Positions 49,024 through 58,702 are shown, counted from the stretch's first letter. The stretch is DNA of 64,000 bases from Mitsuaria chitosanitabida ATCC BAA-476 = NBRC 102408 (GCF_001598255.1 NZ_BCYP01000010.1:1-64000), one strand, 5' to 3'. Translations and numbers: made by a program. The notes: generated by a model not told the origin, from the sequence alone.

Positions 49024-49844
49024 CTGCGACACCAGCGAAGAAGGTTCGGCAAATGCCGAAGGGCGGAAGAAAAGGAGGCTCAGTTTTTCCGCGGGTGGCA
49101 CTTGCTGATGCCCTCGGTTACGCGAAGAAGTTGGTGAGTAAGACTCATACTGGCCCGCAGACGAGGGACGTGATCCTAATGGGAGTGATCGGCTCGAAGC
49201 ACGAGAAGGGGGAGGTTGGCATGTCCGCCCTCAAGCAGTACGGCCTCATGACCGGCGACACCAAATCTAACTTCTCCGCAGACGATCTAGCCAAGAAAAT
49301 CTCAGCGGCACCGCCAGAGGAACTTATCCCGCTGTATCGCAGGGCTGCGCTGAAGCCGGCAATCTTTAGGGCGCTCTTCGAGACGTATCACGGTGACACT
49401 GTCTCCAAGGCCAAGTTAAAGCAGCGAGCGGCTGACCTCAAGGTCCACCCCGACGAAACAGGAAACTGTGTAGACCTGTATTCCGCAAGTATGGTCACCG
49501 CGCAACTGGTGACCATTGCAGGGGATCAAGTCGCCCATCTCGCCTCTGCCGAAGCATCGGCACCGTCCGTACAACTTAATGATGAAGTAGATTGCAATGC
49601 CTCGGAGGCTGAGGCGCTTGCGAGCGACAAATCCGCCGCCAGCGGCAAGTTGGATGGCGTCGTGGCGGCTCCACAAGAAGGCACCACAATGTCCACCAAA
49701 GGCGACGGTGCATCGGCACGTGAGATTGATGGGGGAACCGCTCCCCGTGCCGTCTTTAATGTCCACGTGACTCTCGATGCTAGTTTGGATGTCGAGAAGT
49801 TGGAAAAACAGTTGGCTTTGCTGCGTCGGTACGGAGCGCTCTAA
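49020..49844 (+). CDS. unrecognised partner of the TIR protein
   Basis: 274 aa, start ATG in the TIR gene's stop (ATGA). The N-terminus is basic (KKVRQMPKGGRKGGSVFPRV), followed by two segments with winged-helix or SAM-like character: ALADALGYAKKLVSKTHTGP, GEVGMSALKQYGLMTGDTKS and RAALKPAIFRALFETYHGDT. A variable Ser/Ala/Glu-rich linker (about 185-240) leads to a short C-terminal segment FNVHVTLDASLDVEKLEKQL. I know no family for it. The co-translation and shared low G+C imply that it works with the TIR protein, perhaps as sensor, DNA binder or regulator. Confidence 0.78.
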   Translation: MTATPAKKVRQMPKGGRKGGSVFPRVALADALGYAKKLVSKTHTGPQTRDVILMGVIGSKHEKGEVGMSALKQYGLMTGDTKSNFSADDLAKKISAAPPEELIPLYRRAALKPAIFRALFETYHGDTVSKAKLKQRAADLKVHPDETGNCVDLYSASMVTAQLVTIAGDQVAHLASAEASAPSVQLNDEVDCNASEAEALASDKSAASGKLDGVVAAPQEGTTMSTKGDGASAREIDGGTAPRAVFNVHVTLDASLDVEKLEKQLALLRRYGAL

Positions 49845-49890
49845 TTGCTTGCTGAGCACGAGCGTTTAGCGTCAGGTGCCCTGGGCTGAT

Positions 49891-50016
49891 GCCCAACCGC
49901 CTCGCTCAAGCGTAGCGCCAGCGGCAAGCGGCCACCCCGAGCGGCCCTTTGGTCCACGATGCACTGCGCGGGACGGGCCGTTTGCCGCTGTCGCCCGCTT
50001 CGCTCGACAGTTGAAC
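49891..50016 (+). other. integron attC-like recombination site 2
   Basis: GCCCAAC (RYYYAAC, 49891-49897) and GTTGAAC (GTTRRRY, 50010-50016), 126 bases. Left side GCCCAAC-CGCCTC-GCTCAAGC has the R''-spacer-L'' layout of classic attC sites; the right side reversed reads GTTCAAC-TGTCG-AGCGAAGC, so L'' has one unpaired extra base, as in real attC sites. The stem CAGCGGCAAGCGGCC (49919-49933) pairs with GGCCGTTTGCCGCTG (49976-49990) at 14 of 15 positions. It starts 47 bases after the partner gene's stop. Confidence 0.65.
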
Positions 50017-50063
50017 GTCCGGTTCGCGGCGGCGCACTTGGCGTGGCTGTACTTCCGCTATGG
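50010..50063 (+). repeat. right copy of the 54-bp inverted repeat
   Basis: Begins with the GTTGAAC of attC-like site 2 and ends CTGTACTTCCGCTATGG. It matches the left copy at 47851-47904 in reverse orientation with about seven differences. Confidence 0.85.
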
Positions 50064-50414
50064 GTTGAATGCGCCGGCTCGTCCGTCATTGCAGCGGTCA
50101 TTCCTGTCTACATGAAACAGTGGGCGGCGACCGGACGGCCTGGGCGGCCGCTTCGCTCACGACAGCCGTCATAGCGGCTGGCTGGTTGACGGCTGTGGCG
50201 ATGGCGGCTCTGGGGCCGAGACCGTAAGGCCGCCTACTTGCCGCAGAGGACCGCAACCGCTGCAAAGCCGACGCCTTCCCCAAGCTGAAGTCGCCCCGGC
50301 ATCGCCGCGGAAACGGACCTTAGACTTGGCGAGCCAATCGATCGCCCCAGTCCGAGACCATCTTTCCGGCGGGTCGGCGAAGAGCACCCGAAGCGAACTC
50401 AACCCAGGGACGAA
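50064..50414. other. non-coding accessory stretch
   Basis: About 350 bases downstream of attC-like site 2. Short inverted motifs are present, but no frame, hairpin terminator or further clear attC. An ACTCAAC at 50396-50402 fits RYYYAAC but has no partner box. Confidence 0.4.
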
Positions 50415-50693
50415 GTGAATCGAGCCAGCGCTTACGCGTTGCTTGCAAGCGAGCTGGAGGCATGCCGCCGACTGCCTTGGCTCAGGCTCGTCGACCTGAT
50501 TGGGCAGAAGCCAGTCGAGAAGCTTGTTGTCGTCGACGGCGAGGAACTTCTGCTTGAGGTTCAGGCCACGTGGGCTTCGGCCAAGAGGTCGTCGGTCCAT
50601 GTGACCGCCATTGCCTATGGTCCCAGCCACCTGACGATGGAACGTCTCGAGGAGCGTCTGACGATTGCCATGAGTGGCTCCCGTGCCGCATGA
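50415..50693 (+). CDS. small conserved-type hypothetical protein
   Basis: 92 aa from a GTG with AGGGA just upstream. The N-terminus MNRASAYALLASELEACRRL and the beta-hairpin EKLVVVDGEELLLEVQATWA resemble a widespread small-protein group found as stand-alone genes in accessory DNA; I cannot name it. The C-terminal part (TMERLEERLTIAMSGSRAA) may be diverged or truncated. It lies after attC-like site 2 and could be the next cassette's gene. Confidence 0.55.
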   Translation: MNRASAYALLASELEACRRLPWLRLVDLIGQKPVEKLVVVDGEELLLEVQATWASAKRSSVHVTAIAYGPSHLTMERLEERLTIAMSGSRAA

Positions 50694-50786
50694 CTCGAAC
50701 GACGTCCCGCGCCCCTCATGTGAGGGTCGCCGGCCGGCAACGCCGGACGCGCCGCTGCGGGACACTTGCCGGATGGGGGCAAGTTC

Positions 50787-51431
50787 ATGAATGTCGAGTG
50801 GCTGGTGATCCTGGCGATGGCCGTCTGCATCGCGATGCTGCTCTCGCGGCTGTCGCAGCAGGGGCGGCGGCACGACCGCGCGCGCCGTCGCGCCGATCGC
50901 CTGACGCAGGTCCTGCTCACGCTGTCGCGCGCGAATCGCATGGTGCTGCGCATCGACGACGAGCACGAGCTCTTCCGCGAGGCCTGCCGGATCTGCATCG
51001 ACGCGGGCCATGCCGTGCTGGCCACGGTCTACCTGAAGGAGGGCCACCTGGCGCATCGCGTCGCCAGCGCCGGCCCCGCCGCCGAGGTGCTGCGCAATGT
51101 GCCGAATCCGCTGGACCTCAGCGCGCCCGAATTCCAGTCCACCTACACCGCCCGCGTGCTGCGCGAGGGCGTCAGCGCGCTCAGCAACAACTACGGGCTG
51201 GACGCCACCGGCGGACGCTGGCGCACCGAGGCCGTGGCCGAGGGCATCCGCGCGATCGCCTGGATCCCGGTGCGTCGTGGGGACGCGACCGTGGCCGTTC
51301 TGATGCTCTGCGCCGGCGAGCTCGACTTCTTCGACGCCGAGCTCATGGGCTTGCTGGAGGAGTTGGGCGCCGACCTGTCCTACGCGCTCAACCTCATCGA
51401 CGAACGGCGGCATGCGCACAAACGTGCATGA
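50787..51431 (+). CDS. membrane-anchored GAF-domain protein
   Basis: 214 aa. One N-terminal membrane helix (VEWLVILAMAVCIAMLLSRL), a basic linker (RRHDRARRRADRLTQ), then a GAF domain at about 45-205 (LFREACRICIDAGHAVLATV, GVSALSNNYGLDATGGRWRT, AIAWIPVRRGDATVAVLMLC). It ends right after the GAF domain (LIDERRHAHKRA), where related proteins continue into a GGDEF, EAL or kinase domain, so it may be a shortened sensor. First core-like gene after the accessory stretch. Its start at 50787 follows a G-rich site. Confidence 0.75.
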   Translation: MNVEWLVILAMAVCIAMLLSRLSQQGRRHDRARRRADRLTQVLLTLSRANRMVLRIDDEHELFREACRICIDAGHAVLATVYLKEGHLAHRVASAGPAAEVLRNVPNPLDLSAPEFQSTYTARVLREGVSALSNNYGLDATGGRWRTEAVAEGIRAIAWIPVRRGDATVAVLMLCAGELDFFDAELMGLLEELGADLSYALNLIDERRHAHKRA

Positions 51432-51459
51432 ACGTGCGAAAGCAAGAATAAACGTGCAT
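51419..51459 (+). promoter_or_regulatory. repeated operator-like motif upstream of the DeoR gene
   Basis: AACGTGCAT at 51421-51429 and 51451-51459, with a shorter AACGTGC at 51431-51437. Direct repeats of this kind upstream of a DeoR-family gene suggest self-regulation. The first copy lies in the last codons of the GAF gene. Confidence 0.55.
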
Positions 51460-51487
51460 ACTCGCGGCTCTTCATCCGAGAGCCGCC

Positions 51488-52264
51488 ATGTCGACCATCG
51501 ATCTGCCGCAAGCCCGCCGCCAGCTCATCGCCGAGCGGCTGGCCGCCGGCCACGCCGTCATCGCCGCCGATCTGGCGGCTGAGTTCGGGCTGTCCGAGGA
51601 CGCCATCCGGCGCGACCTGCGGGCGCTCGCCGCCGAGGGGCTGTGCCGCCGCGTCTACGGCGGCGCGGTGCCGGTCACCGCGGGCGATCCGCCGCTGGCG
51701 GCGCGTCTGCGCGAGGCGCCGGATCGCAAGTCGGCCCTGGCCCGCGCCGGCGCCGCGACGGTGCAGCCGGGCGAGCTCGTCTTCATCGACACCGGCAGCA
51801 CCAACCTGGCCCTGGTGGACTTCCTGCCCGAGGACGCCGGCCTGACCGTCGCCACCAACGGCGTGGACGTGGCGGCGGCGGTGCTGCATCGGCAGGACCT
51901 GCGCCTGATCGTGATCGGCGGGGAGGTCGATCCGCATCTGGGCGGTTGCGTCGATGCCGCCGCGGTCGAGTCGCTGCGCGACCTGCGCATCGACCGCTGC
52001 TTCGTCGGCGCCTGCGCGCTGAGCACGCAGGGCCTGATGACGCCGCAGTTCAACGAGGCCACCTTCAAGCGCACCGTGATCCGCAACAGCCGGCATCGCG
52101 TCGCGCTGATCACCTCGGACAAGGTCGCCGCCCAGGCGCCGCACCGCATCGCCGAGCTGTCGGCGCTGCAGACGGTGGTGCTGGAGCAGGGCGCCGATGC
52201 GGGCGTCATCGACGCGCTGCGCGAGGCCGGCGTCGCGGTGATCCAGGTGGAGGCGGCGCGATGA
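51488..52264 (+). CDS. DeoR/GlpR-family transcriptional regulator
   Basis: 258 aa. N-terminal DeoR helix-turn-helix (RRQLIAERLAAGHAVIAADL, GLSEDAIRRDLRALAAEGLC, RRVYGGAVPV) and the sugar-phosphate-binding DeoR C-terminal domain (LVFIDTGSTNLALVDFLPED, LIVIGGEVDPHLGGCVDAAA, DRCFVGACALSTQGLMTPQF). Effector unknown, usually a phosphorylated sugar. Overlaps the MFS gene by 4 bases and probably controls it from the AACGTGCAT repeats. Confidence 0.92.
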   Translation: MSTIDLPQARRQLIAERLAAGHAVIAADLAAEFGLSEDAIRRDLRALAAEGLCRRVYGGAVPVTAGDPPLAARLREAPDRKSALARAGAATVQPGELVFIDTGSTNLALVDFLPEDAGLTVATNGVDVAAAVLHRQDLRLIVIGGEVDPHLGGCVDAAAVESLRDLRIDRCFVGACALSTQGLMTPQFNEATFKRTVIRNSRHRVALITSDKVAAQAPHRIAELSALQTVVLEQGADAGVIDALREAGVAVIQVEAAR

Positions 52265-53424
52265 GCGCGTCCGTCCCGACCCTCGCGCCGGCGACCGCCG
52301 CCGTGGACCGCCCCGAGCACCGGCTGGCCGTGCGGCTGGCCTTCCTGGTGGCGGGCTTCGGCATCGCCTGCTGGGCACCGCTGGTGCCCTTCGCCCGCGA
52401 GCGCCTGGGCATCGACGACGGCGCGCTCGGCGCGCTGCTGCTGTGCCTGGGCCTGGGCTCGGTCGCGGCGATGGTGGCGGCCGGCGCGCTGAGCACGCGC
52501 TTCGGCACGCGGCCGGTGATCGTCGGCAGCGGGCTCGGACTCGCGCTCGTGCTGCCGTGGCTGGTGGTCGCCGCTTCGCCGTGGACGCTTGGCCTGGCGC
52601 TGATGGCCTTCGGCGCCTGCCTCGGGTCGCTCGACGTCGCGATGAACATCAATGCGCTGGAGGTGGAACGCGGCGCGGGCCGGCCGATGATGTCCGGCTT
52701 CCACGCGCTGTACAGCGTCGGTGGCTTCATCGGCGCGGGCGTCATGACGCTGCTGCTGTCGACCGGCTTCGAACCCTTGCATGCGGTGCTGCTCGCCGCC
52801 GCGCCGATGGTGGTGGCGATGGTCGTCGCCTGGCCCTACGTGCTGGCGACAGGCCGGTCCGCCGAGGGGCCGCTGTTCGTGCGGCCGCGCGGTGTCGTCT
52901 GGCTGATGGCGCTGCTGGCCGCCGCGACCTTCCTGGCCGAGGGCGCCGTCCTGGATTGGGGCGCGCTGCTGATCACCGGCGCCGGCCTGGTGCCCGAGGC
53001 GCAGGGCGGGCTGGGCTTCATGCTGTTCTCGGTGGCGATGACCGCGGGCCGCTTCGCGGGCGATGCGATCGTGTCACGGCTCGGCGACCGCGCGACGCTG
53101 CGCGTCGGCGGCCTGGTCGCGGTGGCGGGCGTCGCGGCGCTGCTGCTCGCGTCATCACCGATCGTGGCCTTCGTCGGCTTCGTGCTGATCGGCCTGGGCG
53201 CGTCGAATCTGGTGCCGGTGCTGTTCCGCCGCGCCGGCCAGCAGAGCGTGATGCCCGCGGCCTTCGCCGTGTCGGCGGTCACGACCGCCGGCTATGCCGG
53301 CGTGCTGCTGGGGCCGGCGCTGATCGGCTTCCTGGCGCAGGCGATCGGGCTGGCCTCCGCGTTCTGGCTGCTCGCCGCGCTGCTGGTGCTGGTGCCGCTG
53401 AGCGCCGGTCGTCTGACGCGATAG
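52261..53424 (+). CDS. MFS transporter (YbjJ-like)
   Basis: 387 aa, twelve membrane helices. MFS loop GALSTRFGTRPVIVGSG after helix 2, and the conserved block AFGACLGSLDVAMNINALEV, ERGAGRPMMSGFHALYSVGG typical of the YbjJ/fucose-permease-like group. Substrate unknown; a sugar or sugar acid would suit the DeoR-type regulator it is coupled to (ATGA overlap at 52261). Confidence 0.88.
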   Translation: MSASVPTLAPATAAVDRPEHRLAVRLAFLVAGFGIACWAPLVPFARERLGIDDGALGALLLCLGLGSVAAMVAAGALSTRFGTRPVIVGSGLGLALVLPWLVVAASPWTLGLALMAFGACLGSLDVAMNINALEVERGAGRPMMSGFHALYSVGGFIGAGVMTLLLSTGFEPLHAVLLAAAPMVVAMVVAWPYVLATGRSAEGPLFVRPRGVVWLMALLAAATFLAEGAVLDWGALLITGAGLVPEAQGGLGFMLFSVAMTAGRFAGDAIVSRLGDRATLRVGGLVAVAGVAALLLASSPIVAFVGFVLIGLGASNLVPVLFRRAGQQSVMPAAFAVSAVTTAGYAGVLLGPALIGFLAQAIGLASAFWLLAALLVLVPLSAGRLTR

Positions 53425-53444
53425 GGCGGGCGTCGCGCCGCGCT

Positions 53445-54860
<1,416 letters not shown>

Positions 54861-55071
54861 CGTGTCGCCGGGTGGGTACGGGGCAAACCTGGTCGATGAA
54901 GGCTCGAGGCGAACGCCCACAAAGCCCCGGTCTCCCAGGACGTTGTAGGCATCATCAGCGTCACGTCGGGCGGGGCCCGGCCGTGAGGCGGTTCGCGGAG
55001 GCATGCCATCTCCGAAGCGGCGCAGTGTAGCCGAGCCCCCCGGCCGTCGGGTCGTGCGCCGTGCCGGCGCG

Positions 55072-56574
55072 TCAGCCGGCGAGCAGCGCCGGCAGCCGCC
55101 CCAGCGCCGCCGCCAGCGCCTCGTCCTGCATCGCGCTGTCGCCGACCAGCACGGCCGGCGGCAGGTCGCTCCGATGGCACAGCGCGCCCAGCCCCTGGAA
55201 GCGCAGCCCCACGCGGGCGGCCCGATCGAGGAAGGCCGCTTCGGTGAGGCCGGGCGGCAGCCACCAGGCGAAATGGAAACCCCCTTGCTCGCCGGTGAGG
55301 TGGAGCTGCTCGCGCGGGACCACGGCCTGCAGCGCCTCGACGACCCGCGCGCGCCGCTGCGCATAGACCGCCCGTGAGCGCCGCACGTGGCGCGCGAAGG
55401 CGCCGCTTTCCAGGAAGCGGGCCAGCGCCGCCTGCTCCAGCACGCTGATCGAGCGGCCTGTCGCGTACCGGCCGTCCAGGAAGCGCGAGGCCAGCACCCG
55501 CGGCACCACCGCATAGCCGATCCGCAGGCCGGCGAACAGGGTCTTGTTGAAGCTGCCGCAGTGAATGACGCGGTCGCCCTGGTCCAGGCTCTTGAGCGCC
55601 GGCAGTGGCGCGGCCTGGTAGTTGAACTCGCTGTCGTAGTCGTCCTCGATGAGCCACGCGCCCTGGGCCTGCGCCCAGGCCAGCAGCTCCAGCCGCCGCG
55701 AGATCGGCATCGTGACGCCCGTCGGCGACTGGTGCGCCGGCGTGACGTGGACCAGCCTCGCCGCCTCGTGCCGCCGGGCCTCGGTCACCGAGAAGCCGTG
55801 CGCGTCGATGGGCAGCGGGATCACGCGATCGGTGTAGCCGCGGAAGATCGTGCTGGCGGTGGGATAGCAGGGATCCTCGACCAGCGTGGTGTCGCCGGGG
55901 CCGACCAGCACCCGCGCGCAGAGGTCGATGGCATGGCGGATGCCCGAGACCACCAGGAGCTGGTCCGGGTCGCAGGCGATGCCGCGCGCCGCGCCCAGGT
56001 AGCGCGCGATCTGCTCGCGCAACGCGCGCGAGCCGCGCGGGTCCTCGTCGGCCAGGGCCTGGACCGGCGTCGTCCGCAGCGCGTGTGCGAGGCAGCGCTT
56101 CCATTCGGCCATCGGAAAGAGGCCGGGATCGGCCACGCGCGCGATGAAGCCGGCGTTCAGGCGACCGGTGTCGGTGGGGGGCGTCGAGGGGCCAGGTCTT
56201 GCCGCGATCGAGGCGGGCCGTTCAGGATCGAGGAAGCGATCCGGCACCTGCGCGCAGACATAGGTGCCGGAGCCGGGGACGCCGACCACGTAGCCCTCGG
56301 CGCGCAACTGGTCGTAGGCCCATTCGACGGTGGAGCGCGACACGCCCATGCGCTGCGCCAGGCTGCGCGTCGACGGCACCCGGGCTTGCGCGGCGAGCGC
56401 GCCGCCCAGGATCTGGCCGCGCAGGGTCTCGTAGACCCAGGCCTGCTTGCCGTTCTCGGCGACGGGCGGCGACATGGCGAGATCGAGGCTCGATTCACGC
56501 TTGCCGCGATGGCCGCGTGCGCCGCCTTTGCCAGACGCGCCGTGGTCGCTGAAGGATTCAAGTGGCTGGGTCAT
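55072..56574 (-). CDS. MocR-family (GntR-aminotransferase) regulator
   Basis: 500 aa. A basic, Gly-rich start leads to a GntR winged helix (QAWVYETLRGQILGGALAAQ, VPSTRSLAQRMGVSRSTVEW, AYDQLRAEGYVVGVPGSGTY), then a fold-type-I aminotransferase domain with PLP-binding Lys in HCGSFNKTLFAGLRIGYAVV, and DYDSEFNYQ, HVTPAHQSPTGVTMPISRRL. MocR proteins usually control a divergent neighbour; here the gene facing it is the ferredoxin-M24 fusion (109 bases away). The upstream gap 54861-55071 (beyond its stop) separates it from the CLC gene and holds nothing I can name. Confidence 0.92.
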   Translation of the reverse strand: MTQPLESFSDHGASGKGGARGHRGKRESSLDLAMSPPVAENGKQAWVYETLRGQILGGALAAQARVPSTRSLAQRMGVSRSTVEWAYDQLRAEGYVVGVPGSGTYVCAQVPDRFLDPERPASIAARPGPSTPPTDTGRLNAGFIARVADPGLFPMAEWKRCLAHALRTTPVQALADEDPRGSRALREQIARYLGAARGIACDPDQLLVVSGIRHAIDLCARVLVGPGDTTLVEDPCYPTASTIFRGYTDRVIPLPIDAHGFSVTEARRHEAARLVHVTPAHQSPTGVTMPISRRLELLAWAQAQGAWLIEDDYDSEFNYQAAPLPALKSLDQGDRVIHCGSFNKTLFAGLRIGYAVVPRVLASRFLDGRYATGRSISVLEQAALARFLESGAFARHVRRSRAVYAQRRARVVEALQAVVPREQLHLTGEQGGFHFAWWLPPGLTEAAFLDRAARVGLRFQGLGALCHRSDLPPAVLVGDSAMQDEALAAALGRLPALLAG

Positions 56575-56683
56575 CTGTCGAGAAATGGCTCTTGGAGGCC
56601 ATCCAGTCGGAACGTAGATTCTGCGCTCATCGGGCGACGTTTCCCTGTCGGAGCGCGCCCCGACTCACGCCTGAACCCACGCC

Positions 56684-57808
56684 ATGGACACCGCCCCGAC
56701 CTCGCCGAACCCCGCCAATCCCGCCAATCCCGCCAATCCCGCCAATCCCGCCAATCCCGCGAATCCCGCCAATCCCGCGAATCCCGCCAACTCCGCGCTC
56801 GCCGACAAGCTCGCGAGCCCCGTCGACGCATCGACCGCCCGCCACATCGCCCTGAACACCGGTGCCTTCAGCGTCAAGCCCGGCCAGACGCTGCTCCATG
56901 CCGCGCTGGCGGCTGGGGTCTCGGTGCCGTACTCGTGCCAGCGCGGGGCCTGCGGTTCCTGCCGCGTGCGGGTGGTGTCCGGCTCGCACGAGCGCATCCG
57001 GCCCGCGACCGCGGACGGCTTCCGCGTCGCCGAGGACGAGCTGCTGATGTGCCAGTGCCGACCCACCTCGGACATGCGGCTGCATGTGCCCGACTGGACG
57101 CCCAAGCCCGTGCCGAGGATCGACCTGAGCGCCGCCGACGCGCCGGCCTGGGAGCAGGTGGGGGAGGGCTTCGACCTGCGCGGCGTGCTGGAGGCCCGGC
57201 GTCTGAGCATCGAGGCCGTGGAGCGCATCGGGCGCCTGATGACACCCGGCATGACCACGCAGCAGGGCCTGGACGCGGCGGAACGCTGCCTGCGCGAGAT
57301 GGGTTCGATCCGGACTTGGCACCCGACCTACATCCGCTTCGGCGCGGATGCGCAGTTCCCGTGGAACCGGCCGCTGGACCGGGCGCGCGTGCTGCGGGAG
57401 CGGGACGTGATCGTGGTGGACATCGGCCCCGTGTGGGGCGAGTACGAGGGCGATTACGGCGACACCTTTGTCGTCGGCGACGATCCGGAGCACCAGGCCT
57501 GCGCGCGGGCCGCGCGCGAGATCCACGCCGAGACCCGTGCCGAATGGGCGCGCGGCCTCACGGGCGTCGAGCTCTACGATTTCGCCGCCGCCCGGGCGAG
57601 CGCGCGTGGCTATGAACTGGTGCCCGAGGTGGCGGGACATCGGATCGCGGACTTCCCGCACGCGCTGTACGGAAAGCAGGACCTGGCCAAGGCCGGCTTC
57701 GCGCCGGCCCACGGCTTGTGGGTGCTGGAGATCCAGATCCGGCAACCGGAACGGCAGATCGGGGCGTTCTACGAGGATGTGCTGCTGGGGGAAGAGGCCT
57801 TGGCCTGA
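56684..57808 (+). CDS. 2Fe-2S ferredoxin domain fused to M24-type metallopeptidase
   Basis: 374 aa. After a (Asn-Pro-Ala)n N-terminus (about 10-40, from a 9-base tandem repeat) comes a plant-type 2Fe-2S domain at about 48-130: SCQRGACGSCRVRV (C-x4-C-x2-C) with the fourth Cys in ELLMCQCRP. Residues about 150-370 are an M24/pita-bread domain: RVLRERDVIVVDIGPVWGEY, GDYGDTFVVGDDPEHQACAR, EVAGHRIADFPH, LWVLEIQIR, GAFYEDVLL, giving the Asp, Asp, His, Glu, Glu set. The two modules together are unusual. It could be a redox-gated peptidase or a hydrolase/lyase with electron input. Divergent from its MocR gene. Confidence 0.82.
   Translation: MDTAPTSPNPANPANPANPANPANPANPANPANPANSALADKLASPVDASTARHIALNTGAFSVKPGQTLLHAALAAGVSVPYSCQRGACGSCRVRVVSGSHERIRPATADGFRVAEDELLMCQCRPTSDMRLHVPDWTPKPVPRIDLSAADAPAWEQVGEGFDLRGVLEARRLSIEAVERIGRLMTPGMTTQQGLDAAERCLREMGSIRTWHPTYIRFGADAQFPWNRPLDRARVLRERDVIVVDIGPVWGEYEGDYGDTFVVGDDPEHQACARAAREIHAETRAEWARGLTGVELYDFAAARASARGYELVPEVAGHRIADFPHALYGKQDLAKAGFAPAHGLWVLEIQIRQPERQIGAFYEDVLLGEEALA
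56705..56790 (+). repeat. 9-bp tandem repeat encoding (Asn-Pro-Ala)n
   Basis: About nine copies of AAYCCCGCC near the 5' end of the ferredoxin-M24 gene. Copies differ only by C/T or C/G changes. It keeps the reading frame at any copy number, so protein length may vary between strains. Confidence 0.88.
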
Positions 57809-57997
57809 GGTTCGCCCCCCGGGGCGTCAAGGAGGACTGTTCCCTGCGCAATCGCGAAGTCCTCGGTGCGGTCGGCCGCGGCCAGGCCGGATTCGCGATC
57901 GATCCGCGGACCGGCCAGCACTTGCCTCCCCCATGGGACGGTATTGCGGCCGATCGATTCGGAGAGACACTGCGCCGTCATTCAAAGGGAGAACAAC

Positions 57998-58549
57998 TTG
58001 ACAGCTCGCATCTTGTCGATGGCCGCCGGCCTGCTCATGGCCGGCACCCTGTTGACCGCTCATGCCGCGGAGGTGGATTACAAGCTGCTGCCGAACTTCG
58101 GCGTCTCGGTCGGAGAGCCGTTCCCGCTCGATGCGCTCGTCGATCCGGAGGGCAAGGCGACCGGGCGAGATCGATGGCTCGGCAAGCGGGTGCTGATCAA
58201 CTTCTATACGCGGCATTGCGCGCCCTGCATCAAGGAAGTCCCAAAGCTCAATGAAGTGATGAAGCGCCGCGGCGACATCCACGTCCTCGCCATCACGCCC
58301 GATTCGGGCGTCGAGGCGGCCAAGTATGCGAAGCAGCACGGACTGAACTGGCCGGTGGCGGCCGATGCGGAGTCATTGCTCTTCAAGCAGTTGAAGGTCA
58401 TGGCCTTCCCCGCGTTCGCGCTGCTCGACGACAAGGGCCGGCTGATGGCGACCGTCCAGGCCAACCAGCTCGGCGGCGAGGATGGCCACGCCACCGTGGC
58501 CGGCATCGAGACCTGGTTGGACACGCAGCTGGCCAAGGCGGCGAACTGA
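57998..58549 (+). CDS. TlpA/thioredoxin-like exported protein
   Basis: 183 aa from a TTG at 57998 preceded by AGGGAG; no in-frame ATG fits a signal peptide start before the hydrophobic core (ILSMAAGLLMAGTLLTAHA). The mature part is a thioredoxin-like fold with active site RHCAPCIKEVPKLNEVM (CAPC), and TYPQ-like features PAFALLDDKGRLMATVQANQ with the cis-Pro in AFPAFALL. Likely periplasmic disulfide reduction, TlpA/ResA-like. Its gene stands alone between the M24 gene and a hairpin terminator. Confidence 0.82.
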   Translation: MTARILSMAAGLLMAGTLLTAHAAEVDYKLLPNFGVSVGEPFPLDALVDPEGKATGRDRWLGKRVLINFYTRHCAPCIKEVPKLNEVMKRRGDIHVLAITPDSGVEAAKYAKQHGLNWPVAADAESLLFKQLKVMAFPAFALLDDKGRLMATVQANQLGGEDGHATVAGIETWLDTQLAKAAN

Positions 58550-58635
58550 GCGGGGCGGCGTCGCCGCTCCGGCGGCACTGGGCCCCGCCGACAGGGGCCC
58601 CGTGGACAGGGGGGCGCGATGTCGCCATGAAGCAG

Positions 58636-58657
58636 AAGGGGCCCTCGCGGGCCCCTT
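58636..58657. terminator. bidirectional intrinsic terminator
   Basis: AAGGGGCCC-tcgc-GGGCCCCTT, a perfect 9-base stem followed on the plus strand by GTCTTCTTCT. It separates the convergent thioredoxin-like and dehydrogenase genes. Confidence 0.8.
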
Positions 58658-58702
58658 GTCTTCTTCTGGCGGCCGAAGCCGCGAGCCCGGTGGCAGCTTC
58701 GA

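Noticed and set aside
48076-49844. Thoeris system
   Set aside because: There is no ThsA (SIR2/Macro-SLOG) protein; the partner gene is unlike it.
47851-50063. Insertion sequence or transposon with terminal inverted repeats
   Set aside because: No transposase is encoded between the repeats and I see no target-site duplication; attC boxes explain the ends better.
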